Assembly (NCBI RefSeq): GCF_000717655.1
Contig: NZ_JNZY01000006.1
Coordinates: forward strand, 186,001 to 250,000
Direction of reading: 5' to 3'
DNA: 64,000 nt
From: Streptomyces katrae
GTDB lineage: Bacteria > Actinomycetota > Actinomycetes > Streptomycetales > Streptomycetaceae
The position numbers and the translations under genes were made by a program. Under the pieces are notes generated by a model. The model was not told the origin of the DNA and searched no databases. It worked only from the letters and a program-made list of their open reading frames with translations. Within the stretch, counting starts at the first letter, position 1; the number at the start of each line of letters is the position of its first letter. Shown here one piece after another: positions 18,368 to 26,474 of this stretch.

Positions 18368-18480
18368 AGCAGCCTCATGGACGGCTCTAGAACGGCTGGT
18401 GAACCACAGCCCAATGATTTAGGGCTTCTTCACAAAGGCGTGTGACATCAGTCCCTCTTGAGTTCCTGTCATGCGGGTCC

Positions 18481-19521
18481 TCAGGGGGTGTAGCGATACA
18501 GCGCCAGCTCGCGCCGGTCCTTCGCCTTCACGGAAAATCCGACGCACAATGCCGGTCGTCCGCCGGCCAGGCTGACCGCGATTCCCTCGGGTTCCCGGTA
18601 GACCAGATCCGGTGCCACGGTCACACGGTGACGCCCTTGTGCTTTGCCGGTGCGGACGTCGATTGCGGAGACAAATGTATTTCCACCGGACTTCCGAGGA
18701 TTGTCCCCGTTCTGTCCGGTATACGGGTTGCCGGTCAACACGTAGATGAAGTCCCCGTACAGCGCGCAGCCCTGGAACCACTCCTCTTCCTTGACCTGCA
18801 CCCCGGCCTTGATGACCTGTGCCGGGCTGAAGCGCCCGGCCAGGAAGTCCGCCATCCCGTACACCGAGAACCGGTGTACGCCCTCCTCCTCGTGGCTCAC
18901 CAGGACCCGCTCACCGGGCAGGTCGAGCGCGGGGGAGACGCCGGTGGATCCGGGAACCGGATCGAAATGGTGGACGGACTCGTCGGAACTGTCGAGGACC
19001 GAACCGTCCTTGAACGGCACCCGGACCACCGTGCGGCCGTAACCGCTCTCGGCGTCGGCCCTGCCCTCCACCCATATGTACGTGCGCTGGCCCGTCGGCT
19101 CGACGCCGCAGGAAATTCCGTGACCGAAGCCGCGCAGATACATGTGCCCCAGCGTCTGCCCGGAACTGCTCAGCCGGGTCAGGCACATGTCGCCGGAGGT
19201 CTTCCGGTCGCCCGCGTCGACCGCTTCCTCCTCGTCGTCGAGCCGGATACCGGCCTGGACGGTCTGCAGGGTGTAGACCTGACCGTTCGTGTCGTCGAAG
19301 GCGAACGACTGCGGACCCGTCGTATTGAACAGCGGAGTCGAAGCGAGCAACTGCGCACCGGCCCGCATGTCGAACTCACCGGCCACCGGCCGGGAATCGG
19401 CCTGCTCACCGGGCTCGGCGCGCAGCGCCCAGGTCAGACCGCCCGTGGTGAGGCCGGCGGCCACCGCGCCGCCCGCGAAAAGCAGGGTCCGGCGGCTGAA
19501 AGGTGTCTTGCCATCCGCCAT
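18481..19521 (-). CDS. TagC-like secreted protein (teichoic acid biosynthesis protein C type)
   Basis: 346 aa from ATG 19521. The N-terminus carries a twin-arginine-type signal (SRRTLLFAGGAVAAGLTTGG), suggesting export by Tat. The mature part is a repeated beta-strand protein of propeller type: FNTTGPQSFAFDDTNGQVYT, GDMCLTRLSSSGQTLGHMYL, then CALYGDFIYVLTGNPYTG. This resembles the propeller domain shared by TagC-like proteins and phage receptor-binding proteins. It sits upstream of, and parallel to, the TagF-like gene, separated by a promoter-sized gap. A function in trimming or binding wall glycopolymer is plausible; catalytic residues are not evident. Confidence 0.7.
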   Translation of the reverse strand: MADGKTPFSRRTLLFAGGAVAAGLTTGGLTWALRAEPGEQADSRPVAGEFDMRAGAQLLASTPLFNTTGPQSFAFDDTNGQVYTLQTVQAGIRLDDEEEAVDAGDRKTSGDMCLTRLSSSGQTLGHMYLRGFGHGISCGVEPTGQRTYIWVEGRADAESGYGRTVVRVPFKDGSVLDSSDESVHHFDPVPGSTGVSPALDLPGERVLVSHEEEGVHRFSVYGMADFLAGRFSPAQVIKAGVQVKEEEWFQGCALYGDFIYVLTGNPYTGQNGDNPRKSGGNTFVSAIDVRTGKAQGRHRVTVAPDLVYREPEGIAVSLAGGRPALCVGFSVKAKDRRELALYRYTP

Positions 19522-19603
19522 GGACCGTATTCTGCCAGCTCGGACGGGCAGGTTCGGCGCCGGGCCCGGTGCCGGGTCCCGCCCCGCCCCGCGGAACGGC
19601 GGG

Positions 19604-19630
19604 CGCCCGCCCCCACGAGGGGGACGGGCG
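19604..19630 (-). terminator. Terminator after fadB
   Basis: CGCCCGCCCCC (19604-19614) pairs with GGGGG-A-CGGGCG (19619-19630) around an ACGA tetraloop, with one bulged A. It lies 56 nt beyond the fadB stop on the minus strand. Confidence 0.65.
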
Positions 19631-19685
19631 TCCGCGGTGCTCACGCACCGCCCGGCGTACGGGCGTACATACGGGCGTACGGGCC

Positions 19686-21815
19686 TCAGGCCGGGACGCT
19701 CGCCAGGCCCGGGGCGAGGAACTTCTTGCCGTTCACGCGCTCCGAGACACCCTCGCGGTCCAGGTACGGCGTGATGCCGCCCAGGTGGAAGGGCCAGCCG
19801 GCGCCCGTGATGAGGCAGAGGTCGATGTCCTGGGCCTCGGCCACGACACCCTCCTCCAGCATCAGGCCGATCTCCTGCGCCACCGCGTCCAGGACGCGGT
19901 CGCGGACCTGCTCCTCGGTCAGGACGGAGTCGCCCTGTACGAGGAGGGCGGCGACCTCGGGGTCCAGCTCCGGCTTGCCGGAGTCGTAGACGTAGAAGCC
20001 GCGCTTGCCCGCCTTGACGACGGCGGCCAGGTTCGGCGAGACGGTGAAGCGCTCCGGGAAGGCGCGGTTCAGGGTCTCCGAGACGTGCAGACCGATCGCC
20101 GGGCCGACGAGCTCCAGCAGCACCAGCGGGGACATCGGCAGGCCGAGCGGCTCGATGGCCTTCTCCGCCGTGACGACCGGGGTGCCCTCGTCGATGACGT
20201 TCTGGATCTCGCCCATGAAGCGGGTCAGGATGCGGTTCACGACGAACGCCGGGGCGTCCTTGGTGAGGACCGCGGTCTTCTTCAGCTTCTTGGCGACACC
20301 GAAGGCCGTGGCCAGCGAGGCGTCGTCGGTCTGCTCACCGCGGACGATCTCCAGCAGCGGGAGGATCGCGACCGGGTTGAAGAAGTGGAAGCCGACCACG
20401 CGCTCCGGGTGCTGGAGCTTCGAGGCCATCTCCGACACCGACAGCGAGGAGGTGTTGGTGGCGAGGATCGCGTGCGCCGGGGCGACCGCCTCGACCTCCG
20501 CGAACACCTTCTGCTTGACGGACATCTCCTCGAACACGGCCTCGATGATGAAGTCCGCGTCCGCGAAGCCCTCGGCCTTGTCCAGGACACCGGTCACCAG
20601 GGCGGTCAGGCGGTTGGCCTTGTCCTGGTTGATACGGCCCTTGCCGAGCAGCTTCTGGATCTCGGCGTGGACGTAGCCCACACCCTTGTCCACGCGCTCC
20701 TGGTCGATATCGGTGAGGACCACCGGCACCTCCAGGCGGCGCAGGAACAGCAGCGCCAGCTGCGAGGCCATCAGGCCCGCGCCGACGACGCCGACCTTGG
20801 TGACCGGACGGGCCAGCGACTTGTCCGGGGCACCGGCCGGGCGCTTGGCGCGCTTCTGGACCAGGTTGAAGGCGTAGATGCCCGAGCGCAGTTCGCCGCC
20901 CATGATGAGGTCGGCCAGGGCCGTGTCCTCGGCGTCGAAGCCGGCCTGCAGGTCGCCCGACTTGGCCGCGGCGATGATGTCCAGCGCGCGGTAGGCGGCC
21001 GGAGCGGCGCCGTGCACCTTGGAGTCCGCGATGAAACGGCCCTTGGCGACGGCCGCGTCCCAGGCCTCACCGCGGTCGATCTCCTCGCGGACGACCTCGG
21101 TGGTGCCGTTCAGGACGTTCGCCGTCCAGAGCAGCGACTGCTCCAGGAAGTCGGCGCCCTCGAACAGCGCGTCCGCGATGCCCAGGTCGAAGACCTGCTT
21201 GCCGCGCAGCTGCTTGTTCTGGTTGAGCGAGTTCTCGATGATCACCGAGACCGCGCGCTCGGCGCCGATCAGGTTCGGCAGGATGGCGCAGCCGCCCCAG
21301 CCGGGAACCAGGCCGAGGAAGACCTCGGGGAGCGAGAAGGCCGGGATGGCCTTCGAGACGGTGCGGTAGGTGCAGTGCAGACCGACCTCGACACCGCCGC
21401 CCATCGCCGCGCCGTTGTAGTACGCGAAGGTGGGGACCGCCAGCGCGGACAGGCGCTTGAAGACGTCGTGGCCGCCCTTGCCGATGGCGAGCGCCTCGTC
21501 GTGCTGCTTCAGCAGCTCGACACCCTTGAGGTCGGCGCCGACCGCGAAGATGAACGGCTTGCCGGTGATGCCCGCGCCGACGATGGAGCCCGCGAGGGCC
21601 TCCTGCTCGACCTGGTCGATCGCCGCGTTCAGGTTGGCGAGGGACTGCGGGCCGAAGGTGGTCGGCTTGGTGTGGTCGAAGCCGTTGTCCAGCGTGATGA
21701 GCGCGAAGCGCCCGGCGCCGAACGGCAGGTCCAGGTGGCGGACGTGCGCGGACGTGACGACCTCGTCCGGGAACAGCTCGGCCGCGCCCTTCAGGAGCTC
21801 AGCGGTGGTGCTCAC
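19686..21815 (-). CDS. fadB: Fatty-acid oxidation multifunctional enzyme (enoyl-CoA hydratase / 3-hydroxyacyl-CoA dehydrogenase)
   Basis: 709 aa from GTG 21815, which overlaps the fadA stop by 4 bp. The N-terminal crotonase domain (about 15-220) contains AGSIVGAGITGKPFIFAVGA and the oxyanion-hole stretch GGGVEVGLHC. The C-terminal half is 3-hydroxyacyl-CoA dehydrogenase: the NAD-binding glycine motif VGVVGAGLMASQLA near 320, the catalytic-His region VVGFHFFNPVAILPLLEIV, and a second helical domain. It hydrates enoyl-CoA and oxidises 3-hydroxyacyl-CoA in the second and third steps of beta-oxidation. It is translationally coupled to the thiolase gene, as in the trifunctional complex. Confidence 0.93.
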   Translation of the reverse strand: MSTTAELLKGAAELFPDEVVTSAHVRHLDLPFGAGRFALITLDNGFDHTKPTTFGPQSLANLNAAIDQVEQEALAGSIVGAGITGKPFIFAVGADLKGVELLKQHDEALAIGKGGHDVFKRLSALAVPTFAYYNGAAMGGGVEVGLHCTYRTVSKAIPAFSLPEVFLGLVPGWGGCAILPNLIGAERAVSVIIENSLNQNKQLRGKQVFDLGIADALFEGADFLEQSLLWTANVLNGTTEVVREEIDRGEAWDAAVAKGRFIADSKVHGAAPAAYRALDIIAAAKSGDLQAGFDAEDTALADLIMGGELRSGIYAFNLVQKRAKRPAGAPDKSLARPVTKVGVVGAGLMASQLALLFLRRLEVPVVLTDIDQERVDKGVGYVHAEIQKLLGKGRINQDKANRLTALVTGVLDKAEGFADADFIIEAVFEEMSVKQKVFAEVEAVAPAHAILATNTSSLSVSEMASKLQHPERVVGFHFFNPVAILPLLEIVRGEQTDDASLATAFGVAKKLKKTAVLTKDAPAFVVNRILTRFMGEIQNVIDEGTPVVTAEKAIEPLGLPMSPLVLLELVGPAIGLHVSETLNRAFPERFTVSPNLAAVVKAGKRGFYVYDSGKPELDPEVAALLVQGDSVLTEEQVRDRVLDAVAQEIGLMLEEGVVAEAQDIDLCLITGAGWPFHLGGITPYLDREGVSERVNGKKFLAPGLASVPA

Positions 21816-23038
21816 TTGGAGTCTCCCTCGGCGTTGAAGTTCGGGTTCTCCCAGATGACCGTGGCGCCCATGCCGAAGCCGACGCACATGGTGGTCAGGC
21901 CGTAGCGGACGTGCGGCTGCTCCTCGAACTGACGGGCCAGCTGCGTCATCAGGCGCACGCCGGAGGAGGCGAGCGGGTGACCGAAGGCGATGGCGCCGCC
22001 GTACTGGTTCACGCGGGCGTCGTCGTCGGCGATGCCGTAGTGCTCCAGGAACGCGAGGACCTGGACCGCGAAGGCCTCGTTGACCTCGAAGAGACCGATG
22101 TCATCGATCGTCAGGCCGGCCTGGGCCAGGGCCTTCTCGGTGGCCGGGATCGGGCCGTAGCCCATGACCTCGGGCTCGACACCCGCGAAGGAGTACGAGA
22201 TCAGGCGCATCTTGACCGGGAGGTTGTTCTCCCGGGCGAAGTCCTCGGACGCGATGATCGCGGCGGTGGCACCGTCGTTGAGACCGGCGGCGTTGCCCGC
22301 GGTGACCCGGCCGTGCGTACGGAACGGGGTCTTCAGGCCGGCCAGGTTCTCCAGCGTGGTGCCCGGGCGCATCGGCTCGTCGGTGGTGACCAGGCCCCAG
22401 CCCGTCTCACCGGCCGCCTCGTTGGTGTTGCGCACCGAGATCGGGACCAGGTCCTGCTGGATCTTGCCGTCGGCGTACGCCTTGGCGGCCTTCTCCTGCG
22501 AGCGCACGGCGTACTCGTCGGCGCGGAGCTTGGTGATCGTCGGGTACCGGTCGTGCAGGTTCTCGGCGGTCATGCCCATGAAGAGGGCGGACTCGTCGAC
22601 CAGCTTCTCGGAGACGAAGCGCGGGTTCGGGTCGACGCCCTCGCCCATGGGGTGGCGGCCCATGTGCTCGACACCGCCGGCGAGGGCGACGTCGTACGCA
22701 CCGAAGGCCACGCCGCCCGCGACGGCGGTCACGGCGGTCAGCGCGCCGGCGCACATGCGGTCGATGGAGTAGCCCGGGACGGACTGCGGGAGGCCCGCGA
22801 GGATGCCGGCGGTACGGCCCAGCGTCAGGCCCTGGTCACCGATCTGCGTGGTCGCGGCGATGGCGACCTCGTCGATCTTCTTGGGGTCCAGGTCCGGGTT
22901 GCGGCGCAGCAGCTCCCGGATCGCCTTCACGACGAGGTCGTCGGCGCGGGTCTCGTGGTAGATGCCCTTCGGGCCCGCCTTGCCGAACGGGGTGCGGACG
23001 CCGTCGACGAAGACGACGTCCCTGACGGTACGAGGCAC
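21812..23038 (-). CDS. fadA: Acetyl-CoA acyltransferase (thiolase)
   Basis: 408 aa from GTG 23038, chosen for the ggaggag ribosome-binding site just upstream and the conserved start RDVVFVDGVRTPFGKAGPKG. It has the full thiolase fold. The acyl-accepting Cys is in YSIDRMCAGALTAV, the catalytic His in NQYGGAIAFGHPLASSG, and the proton-relay Cys in TTMCVGFGMGA. It cleaves 3-ketoacyl-CoA with CoA, the last step of beta-oxidation, and forms a complex with the coupled FadB. It is the first gene of the fadA-fadB operon. Confidence 0.94.
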   Translation of the reverse strand: MPRTVRDVVFVDGVRTPFGKAGPKGIYHETRADDLVVKAIRELLRRNPDLDPKKIDEVAIAATTQIGDQGLTLGRTAGILAGLPQSVPGYSIDRMCAGALTAVTAVAGGVAFGAYDVALAGGVEHMGRHPMGEGVDPNPRFVSEKLVDESALFMGMTAENLHDRYPTITKLRADEYAVRSQEKAAKAYADGKIQQDLVPISVRNTNEAAGETGWGLVTTDEPMRPGTTLENLAGLKTPFRTHGRVTAGNAAGLNDGATAAIIASEDFARENNLPVKMRLISYSFAGVEPEVMGYGPIPATEKALAQAGLTIDDIGLFEVNEAFAVQVLAFLEHYGIADDDARVNQYGGAIAFGHPLASSGVRLMTQLARQFEEQPHVRYGLTTMCVGFGMGATVIWENPNFNAEGDSK

Positions 23039-23128
23039 GTTGGCTCTCCTCCAGGTGCGGGTGTGCACTGCTGCGCGGGGGCGCGGTCGGCCGGTGGCTG
23101 AGCGCCCGCTCACCCGGCCATGCTACTT

Positions 23129-23141
23129 GCCGGTAACCGGC
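23129..23141. promoter_or_regulatory. Palindrome in the fadAB upstream region
   Basis: GCCGGT-A-ACCGGC is a perfect 6-bp inverted repeat around one base, about 90 nt upstream of fadA. It could be an operator for a fatty-acid regulator of TetR type. Function is inferred only from symmetry and place. Confidence 0.35.
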
Positions 23142-23223
23142 GTGCACACCCCCTCCCGGAGGAGCGGCGAAGGTCACACTCCGGCGGCGCCGCTGAGCAA
23201 GCGCCCCGGTCTGCGCCCGGCCT

Positions 23224-23251
23224 CCCGGGGCTCCGCCCCGGACCCCGCGCC
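23224..23251 (-). repeat. 28-bp dispersed GC repeat, copy 1
   Basis: An exact 28-bp match, in inverse orientation, to positions 38845-38872. It contains a hairpin (GGGGC-GGA-GCCCC). This copy directly abuts the stop codon of the ferritin-like gene and may serve as its terminator. The core recalls a short element I remember as common between genes in Streptomyces. Confidence 0.7.
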
Positions 23252-23989
23252 TCACACGCGGGCGAGGGCGGATCCGGCAGGGGTGGGAAGGGTGGACATC
23301 GCCCTGGCCAGGGGGCCCGAGGAGCGGAGCACGTCCGCGGTGAACCGGCGGCGCCGGACGCCGAGGTGGCGTAGCGCCGGGCCGTGGTCCACGGCGACGA
23401 TCACGGCCGCCCCCGCGAGCAGGGCCTGCCAGGCCAGGGTGGCGCCCCGGCGGGCCGGCGCCGGGAGGGGTGCCAGCGCCTCGTGCAGCCGCCGGCAGTG
23501 GAAGGGGACGTGCCGCTCCTCGTCCGCGAGGATCCGCCCCGCCACCTCCGCCGCCAGCGGATCGGGGGCTCCGTCCCGCACCGCCCGGTAGTACCCCAGG
23601 GCCACCGCCTCCGCCACCATCAGCACCAGCAGTTCCACCCGCAACCCCAGCAGCCTGCGCAGCCGTACGAACACCGCGTCGCTCCAGTGCCCGTCCAGGG
23701 TCCCGGCCCCGCCCGCCGCCAGCAGCAGCGCCAGCATCCGCGCGTGGTTCTGCTCCTCGGCCACGAAGAGCCGTACCGCCTGCGCGTACACCGGATCCCC
23801 GGCCCGGTCCGCCTTGCCGATCAGAGCCGAGCCGTCCCCGTCCTCACCGACCTGGAACCGCTGCAGGCTCCGTACGAGCGCCGGATCGAGCGCGGCCCCC
23901 CGGCCCCACTCCGGATCCCCGACCGCCGCGCGGCGCTCCTGCTCGGCCTTGAAGTCGCCTACCCATGCCTCGTACCCGTGGTTGATCAT
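23252..23989 (-). CDS. Ferritin-like superfamily protein
   Basis: 245 aa from ATG 23989 (TTG 23995 is also in frame). It is mostly helical, with two ExxH motifs, E79-H82 in EEQNHARM and E157-H160 in DEERHVPFH. A further Glu (E127) sits in a hydrophobic helix (LVLMVAEAVALGYY). This is the E-ExxH-E-ExxH layout of a carboxylate-bridged di-iron four-helix bundle. The molecular role could be oxidase, peroxidase or iron handling; no close named family is recognised. There is no clear ribosome-binding site, and the start lies inside a near-palindromic repeat that may be an operator. Confidence 0.7.
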   Translation of the reverse strand: MINHGYEAWVGDFKAEQERRAAVGDPEWGRGAALDPALVRSLQRFQVGEDGDGSALIGKADRAGDPVYAQAVRLFVAEEQNHARMLALLLAAGGAGTLDGHWSDAVFVRLRRLLGLRVELLVLMVAEAVALGYYRAVRDGAPDPLAAEVAGRILADEERHVPFHCRRLHEALAPLPAPARRGATLAWQALLAGAAVIVAVDHGPALRHLGVRRRRFTADVLRSSGPLARAMSTLPTPAGSALARV

Positions 23990-24023
23990 GTTCAAAAAGC
24001 TAGCCAGGTTTGAGCATGTTCAA
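23983..24023 (-). promoter_or_regulatory. Twin near-palindromes at the ferritin-like gene start
   Basis: On the minus strand, TTTGAACATGCTCAAA and TTTGAACATGATCAA occur about 27 nt apart. Each is a near-perfect inverted repeat centred on CATG, and the second contains the ATG start. Two phased copies spanning a start codon suggest a repressor operator pair. Confidence 0.45.
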
Positions 24024-24062
24024 AAGTGGTTCCGCGCCCCTGTTGCGGAACCGGGACAGAAA

Positions 24063-24091
24063 GAGCCCCCGGCCGCTGGGGCCGGGGGCTC
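24063..24091 (-). terminator. Terminator after the RNase D gene
   Basis: A 12-bp perfect stem, GAGCCCCCGGCC (24063-24074) with GGCCGGGGGCTC (24080-24091), and a 5-nt loop lies 17 nt beyond the RNase D stop. Confidence 0.8.
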
Positions 24092-24108
24092 GCTCGGAAA
24101 CCGGGGCG

Positions 24109-25380
24109 TCAGGCGGTCGCCGCCAGGGCCGTGACCAACGCCGGCGTCACCTGTTCGATCTGCCACGGACGGGCGCCGTAGTCCGCCAGGGCCTGCGCCA
24201 CCGTGTCCGCCTCGAGCCGCTGCGGCGGCTCCCAGCACAGCCGGCGGACCGTGTCCGGGGTGATCAGGTTCTCCTGCGGCAGGCTCAGGCCCTCCGCGAG
24301 CGCCGAGACGGCGGTACGCGCGGCCGCCAGCCGCGCCGCGGCGGCCGGGTCCTTGTCCGCCCACGAACGCGGCGGCGGCGGACCCGCCGGGGTCGCACCC
24401 GGCTGCGGCAGTGCGTTCTCGGGCAGGGCCTTCGCCCGGTCCACGGCCGCCATCCACTGCTCCAGCTGGCGCCGGCCCATCCGCTGCCCGTACCCGGGCA
24501 GGGCCGACAGCGCCTGCACGTTGGCCGGCAGCGCGAGCGCGGCCTCGACGATCGCGGCGTCCCCCAGCACCTTGCCGGGCGACACGTCGCGCCGCTGCGC
24601 GATCCGGTCCCGGGACTCCCACAGCTCCCGTACGACGGCCATCTGCCGGCGCCGGCGCACCTTGTGCATGCCGGACGTACGGCGCCACGGATCCTTGCGC
24701 GGCGGCGCGGGCGGGGCGGCGGCGATGGCGTCGAACTCCTGCCGGGCCCATTCCAGCTTGCCCTGCCGGTCCAGTTCCTTCTCCAGCGCGTCCCGCAGGT
24801 CCACCAGCAGCTCCACGTCGAGCGCGGCGTAGCGCAGCCACGGCTCCGGGAGCGGGCGGGTGGACCAGTCGACGGCGGAGTGGCCCTTCTCCAGCGCGTA
24901 GCCGAGCACGCTCTCGACCATCGCGCCCAGTCCGACCCGCGGGAAGCCGGCGAGGCGGCCGGCCAGCTCGGTGTCGAACAGGGAGGTGGGAACCATGCCT
25001 ATTTCGCGCAGGCACGGCAGGTCCTGGGTGGCGGCGTGCAGGATCCACTCGGTACCGGACAGGGCCTCGCCGAGTGCGGACAGGTCGGGGCAGCCGACCG
25101 GGTCGATCAGCGCGGATCCTGCGCCCTCGCGGCGCAGCTGCACCAGATAGGCGCGCTGGCCGTAGCGGTATCCGGAGGCGCGCTCGGCATCGACGGCCAC
25201 GGGCCCGGTGCCCGCGGCGAAGGCCGCGACCACCCGGGCGAGTGCGTCCTCGTCGGCGACCACCGGAGGGATCCCCTCACGGGGCTCGAGCAACGGAATC
25301 GGCGCCTTTTCGACGTCGTCCGGGGGGCCGCCCCCGGTGGTGGTGCGCAGGTCTGCTGCGGTCTCTTGGGCGTCGGTCAC
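24109..25380 (-). CDS. rnd: Ribonuclease D-like 3'-5' exonuclease with HRDC domain
   Basis: 423 aa. The DEDDy exonuclease domain (about 55-220) shows Exo I VAVDAERASGYRYGQ (Asp and Glu), Exo II in ATQDLPCL and SLFDTELAGRL, and Exo III YAALDVELL with the Tyr and Asp of the y-type. An HRDC domain follows near 250-320 (MAVVRELWESRDRIAQRRDV). The C-terminal 100 residues form a second helical unit seen in actinobacterial members. It probably trims structured RNA 3' ends. It lies downstream of whiI on the same strand, separated by a terminator. Confidence 0.88.
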   Translation of the reverse strand: MTDAQETAADLRTTTGGGPPDDVEKAPIPLLEPREGIPPVVADEDALARVVAAFAAGTGPVAVDAERASGYRYGQRAYLVQLRREGAGSALIDPVGCPDLSALGEALSGTEWILHAATQDLPCLREIGMVPTSLFDTELAGRLAGFPRVGLGAMVESVLGYALEKGHSAVDWSTRPLPEPWLRYAALDVELLVDLRDALEKELDRQGKLEWARQEFDAIAAAPPAPPRKDPWRRTSGMHKVRRRRQMAVVRELWESRDRIAQRRDVSPGKVLGDAAIVEAALALPANVQALSALPGYGQRMGRRQLEQWMAAVDRAKALPENALPQPGATPAGPPPPRSWADKDPAAAARLAAARTAVSALAEGLSLPQENLITPDTVRRLCWEPPQRLEADTVAQALADYGARPWQIEQVTPALVTALAATA

Positions 25381-25405
25381 CGCTCAAGGGTATCCGCGGA
25401 TACGG

Positions 25406-25441
25406 CGCGCCCGTCGCCGGAACGTTCCGTCGACGGGCGCG
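25406..25441 (-). terminator. Terminator between whiI and the RNase D gene
   Basis: An 11-bp perfect stem, CGCGCCCGTCG (25406-25416) with CGACGGGCGCG (25431-25441). The 14-nt loop contains its own GGAACGTTCC palindrome. Confidence 0.65.
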
Positions 25442-25505
25442 AGGTGGAGGCTCGGGTGTTTCCCCGGCTTCCCCCGGAGTTTCCCGGGGAGCCGCCGGGC
25501 GGGTG

Positions 25506-26168
25506 TCAGTGGATGATCCCGGTCCGCAGGGCGACGGCGACCATCCCGGCCCGGTCGCCGGTGCCCAGCTTGCGGGCGATCCGGGCGAGGTGGGACTTGA
25601 CGGTCAGGGCGGACAGGCCCATCGAGACGCCGATGGCCTTGTTGGACTGGCCCTCCGCGACGAGGCGCAGGACCTCGACCTCGCGGCCGGAGAGCTCGCG
25701 GTAGCCGCCCGGGTGGCTCGGGGCACCCGGGGGGCGGCGGTGCATACGGGCGGCTGCGGCACCGATGGGGGCGGCGCCGGGCCGGGTGGGGAGCCCGATG
25801 TTGGTCCGCGTGCCGGTGACGACGTAGCCCTTCACTCCGCCCGCGAGGGCGTTGCGCACGGCGCCGATGTCGTCGGCGGCGGACAGGGCCAGGCCGTTCG
25901 GCCAGCCGGCGGCCCGCGTCTCGGAGAGCAGGGTGAGACCGGAACCGTCGGGCAGGTGTACGTCGGCCACGCAGATGTCGCGCGGGCTGCCGACGCGGGG
26001 GCGGGCCTCCGCGATGGACGACGCCTCGATCACGTCACGGACTCCGAGGGCCCACAGATGGCGGGTCACGGTGGAACGCACGCGCGGGTCGGCCACGACG
26101 ACCATGGCCGTCGGCTTGTTCGGGCGGTAGGCGACCAGGCTTGCGGGCTGCTCGAGAAGAACGGACAC
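25506..26168 (-). CDS. whiI: WhiI, atypical NarL/LuxR-type response regulator of sporulation
   Basis: 220 aa from GTG 26168 (ggagg 7 nt upstream). The N-terminal receiver domain is degenerate. The usual acidic pair is reduced to D27 in VVVADPRV; the phospho-acceptor position is D69 in ICVADVHLP, and the Lys is kept in GVKGYVV. An Ala/Pro-rich linker (120-150) leads to a LuxR-type DNA-binding domain (about 158-215: LSGREVEVLRLVAEGQSNKA, then LSALTVKSHLARIARKLG). In S. coelicolor WhiI is needed for late sporulation and acts as a heterodimer with BldM, another atypical regulator, without a cognate kinase. Length, sequence and position match that gene well. Confidence 0.92.
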   Translation of the reverse strand: MSVLLEQPASLVAYRPNKPTAMVVVADPRVRSTVTRHLWALGVRDVIEASSIAEARPRVGSPRDICVADVHLPDGSGLTLLSETRAAGWPNGLALSAADDIGAVRNALAGGVKGYVVTGTRTNIGLPTRPGAAPIGAAAARMHRRPPGAPSHPGGYRELSGREVEVLRLVAEGQSNKAIGVSMGLSALTVKSHLARIARKLGTGDRAGMVAVALRTGIIH

Positions 26169-26474
26169 CTAGGCCTCCTGGGGGAGTGGCGGGACGGCCG
26201 GCTCGGGGAAGGAAGCCGGTGCGAACCGTGCGGATGGTCACTGACTCCTTCGGCACGTCACCCGCCCGGCTTTAGGGAATGATCACGATTTGGTGAGTAA
26301 CAATTCGGGCAATTCGGACGCACGATCGATCATCGGGTGATCAGAAGCCCACAACGGGCGCCCGGTTCCGACACCCCGCCGCCGACGCTCGATCGGCCGT
26401 TCTACGGGGCTCGGTGCATTCGGACGGTGCGCGGAGCCTCTGGGCCGACCGGGTGCCGCCGTACGGCCGTGCGG
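26169..26474 (-). promoter_or_regulatory. whiI upstream region with direct repeat
   Basis: This 306-nt region between whiI and the DUF3000 gene has no coding sequence. It includes the whiI ribosome-binding site and an unusually AT-rich stretch (26270-26340) that should hold the whiI promoter. A direct repeat CAATTCGG occurs at 26301-26308 and 26310-26317, spaced 9 bp, close to one helical turn. It is a candidate binding site for a developmental regulator. Confidence 0.45.

Noticed and set aside
19636..19685. Short direct repeats of the type cgtacgggcgtac near 19655-19682 as an attachment site or iteron
   Set aside because: Only two or three imperfect copies, with no integrase, tRNA gene or replication gene nearby; they look like simple-sequence slippage.
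24003..24020. Five-codon upstream frame (MLKPG) before the ferritin-like gene
   Set aside because: It starts inside the repeated CATG palindrome, has no ribosome-binding site and is short enough to arise by chance.
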